Source: Tyto alba (Eukaryota; Chordata; Aves; Strigiformes; Tytonidae). From it: 64,000 nucleotides of DNA. Within the stretch, counting starts at the first letter, position 1. Every line of letters begins with the position of its first letter. The DNA is taken from positions 887,046 to 951,045 of the forward strand of contig NW_024881300.1 in the NCBI RefSeq assembly GCF_018691265.1. Reading direction: 5' to 3'. Position numbers and translations under genes: made by a program. A model generated the notes under the pieces. That model worked only from the letters and a program-made list of their open reading frames with translations. It searched no databases and was not told the origin of the DNA. Positions 38,201-43,638 of this stretch are shown piece after piece.

Positions 38201-41200
38201 TATCTTAGGACTCAGGGCACTAGGTCAAAGCCAGGATTTTACTGGCAGACCCAGGAGAGGTCTAGCAATAATCCAGTGGAGTAATGGGATGAGTAAAGCA
38301 GTCTTCAGTGCATAGGTCTGTCCCTTGCAGCATGGCACTAAGACTAGTTAACCATGTACTTAGTTACTACTCCTGCATTACTAACAGATAGGCAAATTCT
38401 CATTTAATAGTAGTGTTAGGAGGGGTCGTCTTGTGTCTGTGGAGACACATGTGAGTTCTGTCACTGGGAAATCTGAGTGACATGGTGTGCAATATGCTGA
38501 TACCCATGAAATCGCAGAACAGGCTGTGGACCTGTTTGGTGGAAGGCTTCAGTTCTCGAGCTGGATCTTGTCCTGCCTTTTTTTGGCTTTTACATGCCAT
38601 ACAGAAATTGTGGAGTTCCTCAGGCTGGGGCAGAGGAGTGGCTCTGTGGGGTGGCCCCAGCATCATTCAGCTGAGTCAAGGACTGGTTGATGCCATGCTA
38701 GGTTTCTGCTTTCCAAGTGAGAGGGAAATGGCCAGACTTTTCAGCCAGTGGCAAAGAAAGGATCTGAAGAATTTTCTCACTTGCTAAGGTACCAGAAAGT
38801 GAAAAACCTAGCCCTGTGTTCTATCCTTCAAAAGAGCTCGGAGTCCAAAAGCAGCTCTGAGAGCAGGTCTGAGGGGCACTTTAGCTGCTGCAAAAGTTTG
38901 ACACCAGCACAAGGAGGAGTTGTCCTGGGGTGAAGCTGTGTACTCAGCAGTCATTTCCATCTTTTGCCTCTCATTCCCTGGGCCTGCAGGACTCCAGAGA
39001 TAACCACAGTTCTCAGGCTCTGTGGTGATCGCTCGCTGCTGTCTTACCATACATGAAAATATGTGGCAAAACTGAGGGAACTCCTCAAAATGAAGCGTGT
39101 AAATTGGGAATGTTTACCTGCCGTGGTAAGAGGGCGAAAAGCTCTTGTAAACAGGCTGATCTGTGAGGGGGTTGTATCAGGCACTGCTGCTGTTGCCCTT
39201 GTGTTTATAGACTGACTCACGGTTGGGATTTCTTGTCTGTCTTAGACTGTCTTGGAATGCCCTTGGTGATGGAGGAGCCCAAGAGTTGGCCAGTGCTCTC
39301 CCAGAGATGGAAAAGCTGAAGATGTTAGAGTGAGTACAGCCCCGAGAGCAACCCCAGGAAGAACACTTGTTTTTCTGCCACTGAGCCTTCAACCCCACAG
39401 TGCTTCCAAAAAGGGAACAGACATTAGGAACAGGACAGGCTTTTGCAGTTCAAATTCTTGCTTAGAATTCTTGCTGCATGCACCGAAGGCCAGCCTTACT
39501 TGGGTGATACACAGCGTGGAGGGGCATATTTTATTTAAGGTGTTTGCAGTGTAGATATATAAGCAGAAGCTAGTCTGTGAAGGCCTCTTGTTTGAGTTAA
39601 GGAAAGCAAACTGGTATTTGTAGGGCATGAGTCATATCATCTAACAACCTCAGGTGAGCTGTTTCCTGCAAGCTTTTACTTCTCTTCAGTGCCTGGGATG
39701 GTCTAGATGGGTACAATGCTCGGAGAGCCTTGCAGCAAGGCAAGCAATCCATCCCCTGAATGGAGAACCAAATCGTAGGTGTTAGGCCATAGGAGCTCAC
39801 AGGAAGGTCAGATGCAGCTCCTGTGCTGGAACTGCGGTGTACCATCAGCTGGGGTTGATGTCACCAGCTCATGTGCTGGCCTGGTGGCATCACAGCCCAG
39901 TGCTATTCCGTGGGAGAGGCTCATCTGCTCAAGAGCTGTTCATGGAGCTTTCCTCCCTTCGGAATACATGGTGTGTGTCTTCCATCTCTCAGCTGTACGA
40001 AAATATTAGTCTGTGAGTCGTAGGGTCAGGAACTGAGTTTTGTTTGTCTTGGGCCAGGAAACTACATAGTCGAGCTTGACTGTTCTACAGGTACAAGCAG
40101 GAAGGTTGTGTCTGAGGCAGGAGGAGTTGTTACCAGCATTTTTTGGTGCCAGGTTTGCAGCGGGATCTAGAGTGCTCCAAGGGCACGAGATCTGCCTGTT
40201 GCAGATGTCTTGTTGCTAGAAGTAGGTCACAGGGAGCAGTGCACGCACACTTCTTGCATGGATAGGGCCATGGTGTTAAAGACGAGGCTGATTGTAACTT
40301 GAATGGCTGTACTTGTGCAAAAGTGTAGCTCTTCTGGGTCAGAAGGAGCCAGTGATTGTTCAGCTGGTTTTCACTCTCGATTTGGCTTTGGATTTTAAAA
40401 CTCTCTTTTTTGTTTCTAAAACAGTCTGGAGAAAAATCACATTGGTGCCTGTGGAGCCACAAAGCTAGCGGAGGAACTTGCCAAGTGCCCAGAAATTCAA
40501 CTCATAAGGTGAGCAGGTATCACAGAGCTCTGTGGCTGGTTATCGGCTCAGCAAGGGGAAGACAGGGTGACCAGTCTTGGGACAGACATGACCCATGCCA
40601 GCCTGCTGCCCTGGGTTATCTGGCATGGAATAGGATATTGCAGGGGATGCAGACGCAAGCCAAGTAAGCTGAGGGTTTTCTAGGCCAGCTCCACCCCCTC
40701 AGAAAGTCCTGGGAAAAAGGGACTGAAAAGCTTGCTGGCTTTAAATGAGGTAAAAACGGAGACCCAGTTGTGTAATGTCCCCATCAGGAAATTTTTTGCA
40801 TTTTTTCCTATAAGCTTGCTTTCTCCCGTTCCATCTGACTTCACTTCTGAGATACATTCCTGCCCTGTCCCCCTCTGTCCTGGGATCCGTATCTTGTAGA
40901 TACTTGGACACCTGATATTTCCCACTGTTTGTCGTTGCTTCCCCAAACCCTGTGTATCAGACTCCGCTAGAAACCTCTTGTAGGAGACCCCCCGCTCATC
41001 CTTCACTCATTTGAAAAGTCACTCTGCTGCGGGTGCCTCTGATAACACAGGTCCCGGAGCCGAGCGTCTGCTCCTACCTGAGCTGCCTCTCTGGCCCCAA
41101 ACAGGCTCTGCCTTCCCCAGTAGTGAGAGCAGCCCAAGAGCAACATCTGAGGAATGTTTCTGGTCCTGGCTGGAGCTTGGGGCTCCTGTGTGCTTGCTCA

Positions 41201-41699
41201 GATCGGTGGGCACAGCACAGCTTTGGCTCCTCGGGGCACTCTGCTTTGCGTATTAGAAGACCAGTACGGGCAGCCTTGGGGTAGACTCCACCAAATGAGG
41301 TAGGTGAAGAAGGGCAGCTGACCTAAATCAGGTTGCTTGTGTGTAACTCAGTTCTTCCTCCGCTTTCTGAGATCCCAGTGGCCTGAGGACTTGCCAAAGC
41401 CTTAATGTCTCTTCCAGGCTAGATGAGTGAGTCCATCTCAGCGGGCAGGCAGCTGCTGGGTTGCTGCTGTGTCGCTGAGACATGGCCATACCTCGCTCCT
41501 GTCTCGCTGTTGGACCTGCTTTGGTGAAAACCTGAAGCTGCTTCTTCCACTGTCCGGCATGCCACCTCCTCACTCACCATACTTAGTTCCACAGTAACAC
41601 GTTTGCTGTTGTTTTAGGCTGTGGGACAATCCAGTGCCCAAAGGCCTCGCTGAGAATTTGACAAGTCAAGACCCAAGACTCTGTTTCTCCTTCTACTAG
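2216..41699 (+). CDS. NLRC5: NLRC5, 3' 44 exons (NACHT-LRR, MHC class I transactivator), partial at 5' end
   Basis: The protein belongs to the NLR family beside CIITA. In mammals it is interferon-inducible, enters the nucleus and joins the RFX/SXY enhanceosome to activate MHC class I genes. Seen here: 44 GT-AG exons whose phases match at every joint, giving 5216 coding nt (about 1737 residues). Order: Arg-rich segment (e1), NACHT with Walker A GKPGTGKT and Walker B FDGLDE plus winged-helix region (e2), LRR exons e3-e43, and a short last exon ending in FSFY and TAG. From e3 on every intron is phase 2; the introns before e2 are phase 1. Motifs such as CQKWAEG, FEFRQLNL, GPKVIELCHC and the C-terminal LWDNPVP agree with my knowledge of mammalian NLRC5. 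Human NLRC5 has 1866 residues, so only about 100 N-terminal residues (the atypical CARD) should be missing; that exon is not visible downstream of position 1. The interferon-responsive promoter is outside the window. The gene looks intact. Confidence 0.95.
2282..3297. other. Intron e1-e2
   Basis: About 1 kb of AT-rich sequence with a strong pyrimidine tract before the e2 acceptor. No element or exon recognised. Confidence 0.7.
3298..5050 (+). CDS. NLRC5: NLRC5 exon e2: NACHT ATPase domain, winged helix and first LRR
   Basis: A 1753-nt exon, the large single NACHT exon typical of NLR genes. Acceptor ctcccag; donor gtaaac. Walker A (P-loop) GKPGTGKT is at 3597-3620, Walker B IIFDGLDE at about 3825-3848, and the sensor-1-like LVTSRP at about 3972-3989. 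The winged-helix/NAD signature YAFVHLSLQEFF lies near 4500-4540. The conserved GPKVIELCHC stretch is at about 4800-4830. The last 90 nt start the LRR tract (LTHLDFAGC). In the family this domain binds ATP and controls nuclear import; all expected catalytic residues are present. An upstream in-frame ATG at 3282 lies before the splice acceptor and should not be taken as the start. Confidence 0.96.
5051..6902. other. Intron e2-e3
   Basis: 1.85 kb. Holds a small imperfect duplication around AAATTTATGAAAT at about 5187-5230. Nothing else recognised. Confidence 0.7.
6903..6986 (+). CDS. NLRC5: NLRC5 exon e3: LRR
   Basis: 84 nt, phase 2 on both sides. Encodes SFRSRKCGDDFAAAL..., which corresponds to the mammalian SFKSRKCGDAFAEAL repeat. 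Acceptor tgttttag; donor gtaagt. Confidence 0.93.
7356..7439 (+). CDS. NLRC5: NLRC5 exon e4: LRR
   Basis: 84 nt, phase 2 to phase 2. Encodes LTGGSITAEGMTNLV..., an LRR unit. Donor gtgagt. The following intron is only 85 bp. Confidence 0.93.
7525..7608 (+). CDS. NLRC5: NLRC5 exon e5: LRR
   Basis: 84 nt. Encodes LQDNQIRDPELKRMM..., ending LKKID. It is the B-type unit of the first super-repeat module (DNQI at the LRR asparagine position). Confidence 0.93.
7609..9281. other. Intron e5-e6
   Basis: 1.67 kb. No repeat family or exon recognised on either strand. Confidence 0.7.
9282..9371 (+). CDS. NLRC5: NLRC5 exon e6: LRR, 90-nt C-type unit
   Basis: 90 nt rather than 84. Encodes LSNNDLSLNAVLVLA... 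ending TTELHV. It matches e11, e16, e21 and e25 in length and pattern. Confidence 0.92.
9991..10013. repeat. Poly(A) run of 23
   Basis: A homopolymer in the intron between e6 and e7. No retroelement body or target duplication could be recognised beside it. Confidence 0.9.
10264..10314 (+). CDS. NLRC5: NLRC5 exon e7: short D-type exon, not an LRR
   Basis: 51 nt, cag acceptor and gtgaga donor, in phase. Encodes KDTVIIYFSGPSGKAP, a hydrophobic strand in the position of mammalian ADLIFLLSPP. It keeps the reading frame between e6 and e8. Confidence 0.85.
11180..11245 (+). CDS. NLRC5: NLRC5 exon e8: E-type linker exon
   Basis: 66 nt in phase. Encodes a polar segment SLDLKWKENKEHV and ends FVKL, which leads into the LRR of e9. 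Support is splice sites, phase and position. Confidence 0.82.
11964..12047 (+). CDS. NLRC5: NLRC5 exon e9: LRR, A-type unit (module 2)
   Basis: 84 nt. Encodes LQDRSLSSQHAKEIV... ending LSEVE. Opens the second super-repeat module. Confidence 0.93.
13003..13086 (+). CDS. NLRC5: NLRC5 exon e10: LRR, B-type unit (module 2)
   Basis: 84 nt from the acceptor gcctcag. Encodes LSGNKLGDEGCSCLL... and ends SEKL. The nearby atcag/gtaaca string at 13006-13016 is coding and not a splice site. Confidence 0.93.
13500..13589 (+). CDS. NLRC5: NLRC5 exon e11: LRR, 90-nt C-type unit (module 2)
   Basis: 90 nt. Encodes LSQNCLSVNGICSLL... ending MEVQV. Donor gtatgt. Confidence 0.92.
14199..14264 (+). CDS. NLRC5: NLRC5 exon e12: D-type exon (module 2)
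   Basis: 66 nt. Encodes LCHETAVLSFTEGREFYSL, a short hydrophobic strand at the place of mammalian LQHKTVIFMF. Acceptor cttcacag, donor gtagta (a weaker site). Confidence 0.85.
15280..15357 (+). CDS. NLRC5: NLRC5 exon e13: E-type polar linker (module 2)
   Basis: 78 nt. Encodes a polar, acidic stretch beginning EEPTFSSDDQQLREEN and ending NPLKI. It has no LRR pattern. Mammalian NLRC5 has a polar insert at the same place (EPEEQKGP). Confidence 0.83.
16073..16156 (+). CDS. NLRC5: NLRC5 exon e14: LRR, A-type unit (module 3)
   Basis: 84 nt. Encodes LTDSRFQAGDLEKLC... ending ISELE. Corresponds to mammalian LTHCGLQEKHLEQLC. Confidence 0.93.
17233..17316 (+). CDS. NLRC5: NLRC5 exon e15: LRR, B-type unit (module 3)
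   Basis: 84 nt. Encodes LSNNCLGDKGLLQLL... ending LSSL. Clear LRR with the N-x-L-G-D signature of B-type units. Confidence 0.93.
17824..17888. repeat. Tandem duplication, unit 33 bp, two copies
   Basis: ATATAGCACCATTCTG followed by ATTGAAAGA occurs twice in direct succession (17824-17856, 17857-17888). Intron between e15 and e16. Confidence 0.85.
18185..18395 (+). mobile_element. CR1 LINE fragment, 3' end
   Basis: Shows the typical CR1 3' sequence: a segment around CTGGACAATATCCTGAGCAG, then GACTAGATCATCTCCAGAG, then CCAGCCTCAATTATTCTGTG and a final ATTCTGTGATTC-like end. It is 5'-truncated, diverged, and lies in the intron between e15 and e16. CR1 is the dominant LINE of birds. Confidence 0.85.
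18593..18682 (+). CDS. NLRC5: NLRC5 exon e16: LRR, 90-nt C-type unit (module 3)
   Basis: 90 nt. Encodes FNDNQISLNSVFFLA... ending IKTMNL. Chosen over a strong-looking acceptor at 18041, which would run into a stop. Confidence 0.92.
18806..18853 (+). CDS. NLRC5: NLRC5 exon e17: D-type exon (module 3), 48 nt
   Basis: The shortest exon, 48 nt. Encodes LGHPQVVHLTFCRRI, a hydrophobic strand flanked by basic residues. It is in phase with e16 and e18. Confidence 0.82.
19300..19907 (-). mobile_element. Solo LTR, ERVL-type (copy 2, same family as copy 1)
   Basis: 608 bp with TG...CA ends and a perfect 5-bp target duplication ACAGG (19295-19299 and 19908-19912). By eye it is nearly identical to the element at 128-737 along its whole length, with the same GA run, TATA region and polyadenylation motif. 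It lies antisense in the intron between e17 and e18 and ends 52 bp before e18. Confidence 0.9.
19960..20034 (+). CDS. NLRC5: NLRC5 exon e18: E-type linker (module 3)
   Basis: 75 nt. Encodes a serine-rich segment VRSTSSWSSGFLAHPK and ends EGRCF. It starts only 52 bp after the end of the solo LTR at 19300-19907. Confidence 0.82.
21075..21158 (+). CDS. NLRC5: NLRC5 exon e19: LRR, A-type unit (module 4)
   Basis: 84 nt. Encodes LRDCRVGPEDVTRLC... ending LTEI. Corresponds to mammalian LSECPLEPPSLTRLC. Confidence 0.93.
21601..21705. repeat. Tandem duplication, unit about 52 bp, two copies
   Basis: Copy 1 at 21601-21654 and copy 2 at 21655-21705 share AATAAAAATAACTTAATA, CATATTGC and AATACATTAGTA with few changes. 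Lies in the intron between e19 and e20. Confidence 0.85.
21968..22051 (+). CDS. NLRC5: NLRC5 exon e20: LRR, B-type unit (module 4)
   Basis: 84 nt. Encodes LSGNSLSDQSIERLL... ending LTLL. Confidence 0.93.
22927..23016 (+). CDS. NLRC5: NLRC5 exon e21: LRR, 90-nt C-type unit (module 4)
   Basis: 90 nt. Encodes IRNNTFSPRCIVLLI... ending IRVVEV. Followed by a 110-bp intron. Confidence 0.92.
23127..23189 (+). CDS. NLRC5: NLRC5 exon e22: D-type exon (module 4)
   Basis: 63 nt. Encodes SSENAFLHLGASMRSQKTSC. In this module no separate E exon follows; the exon leads straight into e23. Confidence 0.85.
23878..23961 (+). CDS. NLRC5: NLRC5 exon e23: LRR, A-type unit (module 5)
   Basis: 84 nt. Encodes LTDCAIGQGQIDELC... 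ending LAEVE. Confidence 0.93.
24403..24486 (+). CDS. NLRC5: NLRC5 exon e24: LRR, B-type unit (module 5)
   Basis: 84 nt. Encodes LSRNQLGDEGLRYLL... ending VTCSL. Corresponds to mammalian LSANLLGDSGLRCLL. Confidence 0.93.
25088..25177 (+). CDS. NLRC5: NLRC5 exon e25: LRR, 90-nt C-type unit (module 5)
   Basis: 90 nt. Encodes VSHNSISQDGVLHLI... ending TEVQV. Corresponds to mammalian LSHNSISQESALYLL. Confidence 0.93.
26152..26217 (+). CDS. NLRC5: NLRC5 exon e26: D-type exon (module 5)
   Basis: 66 nt. Encodes LCSKATLIIKLTSRDDPRKI, close in pattern to e12 (both begin SLC after the split codon). Corresponds to mammalian SFRIHFSREDQ. Confidence 0.88.
26699..26782 (+). CDS. NLRC5: NLRC5 exon e27: LRR, A-type unit (module 6)
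   Basis: 84 nt. Encodes LAGCNFQPEHLEKLC... ending LTEY. Followed by the shortest intron of the gene (69 bp). Confidence 0.93.
26852..26935 (+). CDS. NLRC5: NLRC5 exon e28: LRR, B-type unit (module 6), degenerate
   Basis: 84 nt. Encodes SSNNNVTIQAAERLL... ending GPLKI. The usual L-x-D pattern is weak, as in the mammalian equivalent. Confidence 0.9.
27258..28326 (-). mobile_element. Solo LTR, longer ERVL-type family (1069 bp)
   Basis: TG...CA ends with a perfect 5-bp target duplication CAGGA (27253-27257 and 28327-28331). The ends resemble the other LTRs here (TGTCGTGGTTTA against TGTCATGGTTTG) but the body is different and longer. On the minus strand it has AATAAA (complement at 27445-27450) and a TATA-like TATTTAAG near 28165. 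No coding domains are seen. It lies antisense in the intron between e28 and e29. Confidence 0.86.
28652..28738 (+). CDS. NLRC5: NLRC5 exon e29: 87-nt C-type unit (module 6)
   Basis: 87 nt. Encodes IEEPWVCKESVMSLLELA... ending NITEI; mammalian counterpart VQEPWADRARVLSLLEVC. One codon shorter than the other C units. Confidence 0.92.
29179..29259 (+). CDS. NLRC5: NLRC5 exon e30: D-type exon (module 6)
   Basis: 81 nt. Encodes ICKDKTLFQLGVRFLHCLEK and ends ESDVS. The mammalian counterpart is the QLCVQLEFPRQEE region. Confidence 0.87.
29815..29898 (+). CDS. NLRC5: NLRC5 exon e31: LRR-like unit
   Basis: 84 nt. Encodes LNLYKPEIKRASFYQRV... ending LQEL. First of 13 consecutive 84-nt exons. Confidence 0.9.
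30274..30357 (+). CDS. NLRC5: NLRC5 exon e32: LRR
   Basis: 84 nt. Encodes WSHVELHSDEAEMLV... ending LKKF. Confidence 0.91.
31001..31084 (+). CDS. NLRC5: NLRC5 exon e33: LRR
   Basis: 84 nt. Encodes LTSSSIMPSGIDYLI... ending IEEL. Corresponds to mammalian LTSSCVSTEGLAHLA. Confidence 0.93.
31744..31827 (+). CDS. NLRC5: NLRC5 exon e34: LRR
   Basis: 84 nt. Encodes LGYMKLSDAAIPKLV... ending LKRL. The next intron is 92 bp. Confidence 0.92.
31920..32003 (+). CDS. NLRC5: NLRC5 exon e35: LRR
   Basis: 84 nt. Encodes LNHNSIGNDGCSRLA... ending MEEI. Corresponds to mammalian LNRNSIGDVGCCHLS. Confidence 0.94.
32674..32757 (+). CDS. NLRC5: NLRC5 exon e36: LRR, with a non-consensus AAG acceptor
   Basis: 84 nt. 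Encodes LSHNRIGDSGLINLA... ending LKRI. The acceptor is tttaaag (A at -3 instead of a pyrimidine). A CAG acceptor 21 nt upstream (32650-32652) would add seven codons including an in-frame TAA. Confidence 0.93.
   Translation, partial: FKPQQDWRFRPDKSSCCPAENAKPEEN
33666..33749 (+). CDS. NLRC5: NLRC5 exon e37: LRR
   Basis: 84 nt. Encodes LSGNSPSPAGGEKLM... ending LEEL. Corresponds to mammalian LSGNSISSAGGVQLA. Confidence 0.94.
34610..34693 (+). CDS. NLRC5: NLRC5 exon e38: LRR
   Basis: 84 nt. Encodes LSRNIFGDRTAVKLG... ending LKIL. Confidence 0.93.
35776..35859 (+). CDS. NLRC5: NLRC5 exon e39: LRR
   Basis: 84 nt. Encodes LQNNNIGPAGGMELA... ending LEEI. Corresponds to mammalian LPFSHLGPGGALSLA. 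Confidence 0.94.
36856..36939 (+). CDS. NLRC5: NLRC5 exon e40: LRR
   Basis: 84 nt. Encodes LSENDLGEGSIHALS... ending LQKI. Confidence 0.94.
37102..37185 (+). CDS. NLRC5: NLRC5 exon e41: LRR
   Basis: 84 nt. Encodes LKLCGITDDASKSLS... ending MEEI. Corresponds to mammalian LVSCKIDNQTAKLLT. Confidence 0.93.
39246..39329 (+). CDS. NLRC5: NLRC5 exon e42: LRR
   Basis: 84 nt. Encodes LSWNALGDGGAQELA... ending LKML. Corresponds to mammalian LSWNLLGDEAAAELA. Confidence 0.95.
40425..40508 (+). CDS. NLRC5: NLRC5 exon e43: LRR
   Basis: 84 nt. Encodes LEKNHIGACGATKLA... ending IQLI. Corresponds to mammalian LEKNQITALGAWLLA. Confidence 0.95.
41618..41699 (+). CDS. NLRC5: NLRC5 last coding exon e44 with stop
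   Basis: Coding part of the terminal exon after acceptor gttttag. Encodes LWDNPVPKGLAENL, SQDPRL and the final CFSFY, then TAG at 41697-41699. The mammalian protein ends in the same LWNNPIP ... SQEPRL pattern, so this is the true C terminus and not a truncation. Confidence 0.95.
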
Positions 41700-42080
41700 C
41701 AAAAAAGAGCCCTTGCACGACTAGGAATTGCTCTCTGTCTCCCACTGCCATCAAAAATTGCACTGAAGAACCCAGAAAATCAAAGTTCCTACAATTAAAA
41801 ACTGTAACTATTAGGTCTTCCTTCATTGCACTGAACCAAGTGTGAACACTCAGTGGTGTTTTGTTTCTTGTGAACTTTAATTGTACAGAAAAGCAGAAAA
41901 CTGTAAAGAATCACTTCTGAGCAGACAGTCTTCTTGGTGTGAAAAGAGTGAAAATATCTTCAAGAGCATGAGATGCATCTGCTCAGGCATTCAGAAAGCC
42001 AGCGAAGTGTTTAATTATCTTTAATCAAGATTACAACACCTCCAGGGTGTTCCAATAAAAGAATGCACATCCTCTGGGAG
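41700..42080 (+). other. NLRC5: NLRC5 3' UTR
   Basis: Follows the stop codon directly in the last exon. It is AT-rich and shows no further open reading frame. The 3' edge is inferred from the AATAAA at 42054 plus about 20 nt and was not observed. Confidence 0.65.
42054..42059 (+). terminator. Poly(A) signal AATAAA of NLRC5
   Basis: A canonical hexamer 355 nt after the stop codon, and the first one in the 3' UTR. The downstream sequence is TG-rich around 42180-42220. Confidence 0.7.
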
Positions 42081-43073
42081 AGGATGTAAAATTATTTACA
42101 AAATTGTAAACTATTGACCCTGTTACAAATGCACTCAAACAGGCTGTTTGAAAACTGTGTATAACTCTGTGTGAAAGACCTCTATGATTTTTAGGCTAAA
42201 AATGGTGTGTGTGGTTTTGTTTGCTTCATGGCAGGCTCCTTTTCATACAGAACCGCCTCAGTTTCCTAGCAGAAACTTCCTGATTTTTGAAATTTCAAGT
42301 CATTGCCCGAAATGATCAGTACTTGTAGTATGATAACATGGAAAGGCTGGCATCGCCATGAATTTCAGTGGGAAACCTTAAAGCACTGAGGTTGTAGTAA
42401 AAGAGTTTCTAAGAAATTTGTAAGCAAACTGTGACTTGTGTGAGAGGTTGTACACTACTGACTATTTTCATGTGGGGTTTTGTAGACCGTTGCGGGGTTT
42501 TCGGAAGACTGGACTGCACTAGGCTCTTTGAGGTGAAGCGAGGGGTCAGTTAGCTTGAAACGCTGACCGCATGATGGATCCTTCACGCCTCTGGTACCCC
42601 CCGAATCCCAAAGCCTGCATGTCACTGGGCAGTGGACCTGTGGGAACTGGAGGGAGAAAATCTCAAACACGGAGTTTGCTGCGCAGAGGAGGAGGTGGAC
42701 TGCAGCTGCCCCTTGCACGTGTGGCACGACGGCTTAAGTTGCAGGAGTGTGACCACGTTGTCCTCATTATTTATTAACTTGTGTTGCAACGTTTGCCTTG
42801 CGTGCTTGTGCTGTAAAGCTTTAATCCTTGTGGTGGATTTATTTATTGAATTTTGTTTATAGCAATGTTTGCCTGGGGAGACATAACTGATCTGATTTGG
42901 GCAGGGCAGGCATTTGGAATAATTTGGAAATGCCGGTCCAGCGAACCTTTGGGCAGAGGATGTGGACAGCTGGTGCCTGTTATTCCTGGGAGAGCCACTG
43001 TCCTTATTTAAAGATCATCATTAGGCTCTGTGATACTGATATTGTTGAGTGGAGGTGGGACACTGTCCTGGTT

Positions 43074-43633
43074 TTGGCTGGAATACAGTTAATGTTTCTT
43101 CTTAGTAGCTAGAATAGCGCTGTGCTTTGGATTTGGTATGGGGCTTGGGATGAGAAGGACACTGATAGCACACTGATGTTTCCAGCTGTTGCTGAGATTT
43201 CAAGGAGTCTCCACCTCCCCGTGTCCTGCCCGTGTGCAGGTGCACAAGAAGCGGGGAGGGAGCATGGCCAGAGCACAGGAGCCAAACTGGCCAGTGAAAT
43301 ATTCCATATCATGGAATGTCATGCTCAGGGTATAGAGGAGGGGCGGCCGGGAAGGGCTCTGTCTCCTTTGTGATTGTGGGATCTTGGTATTTCGGGATCA
43401 CTAGCTGAGACCGGGCTGGGTATTGGTGAGCGGGTGGTGGGCAATTGCATAGTGTGTTGCCCGTTTGTACTTTCTACTACTGTTACTGTTTTATTTTGTT
43501 ACAGTTATTAAACTGATTTTTTCTCAACCTATGAGTTTCCCTTTACCCTTCCAATTCCCTCCCCCATCCCTGGGCCAGGGGAGGATGGGCGAGCGGCTGC
43601 GTGGTGTTTGCTGACTGGGCTCAAACTGTGACA
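43074..43633 (+). mobile_element. Solo LTR, ERVL-type, sense to the genes, between NLRC5 and CPNE2
   Basis: 560 bp, TGTCCTGGTTTTGG at the start and CTGTGACA at the end, with a perfect 5-bp target duplication GACAC (43069-43073 and 43634-43638). It is related to copies 1 and 2 in opposite orientation: the blocks CACACTGATGTTT, CTGGCCAGTGAAATATTCCA and TGTGGGATCTTGGTAT are shared. ATTAAA lies near 43507. It is more diverged than copies 1 and 2 are from each other. Confidence 0.88.
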
Positions 43634-43638
43634 GACAC

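Larger units (their letters stand above)
28739..41617. other. Introns e29 to e44 (non-exon parts)
   Basis: Introns of 0.09-2.06 kb, the longest at 37186-39245. A 15-C run is at 36006. No mobile element, RNA gene or further exon recognised. Confidence 0.65.
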
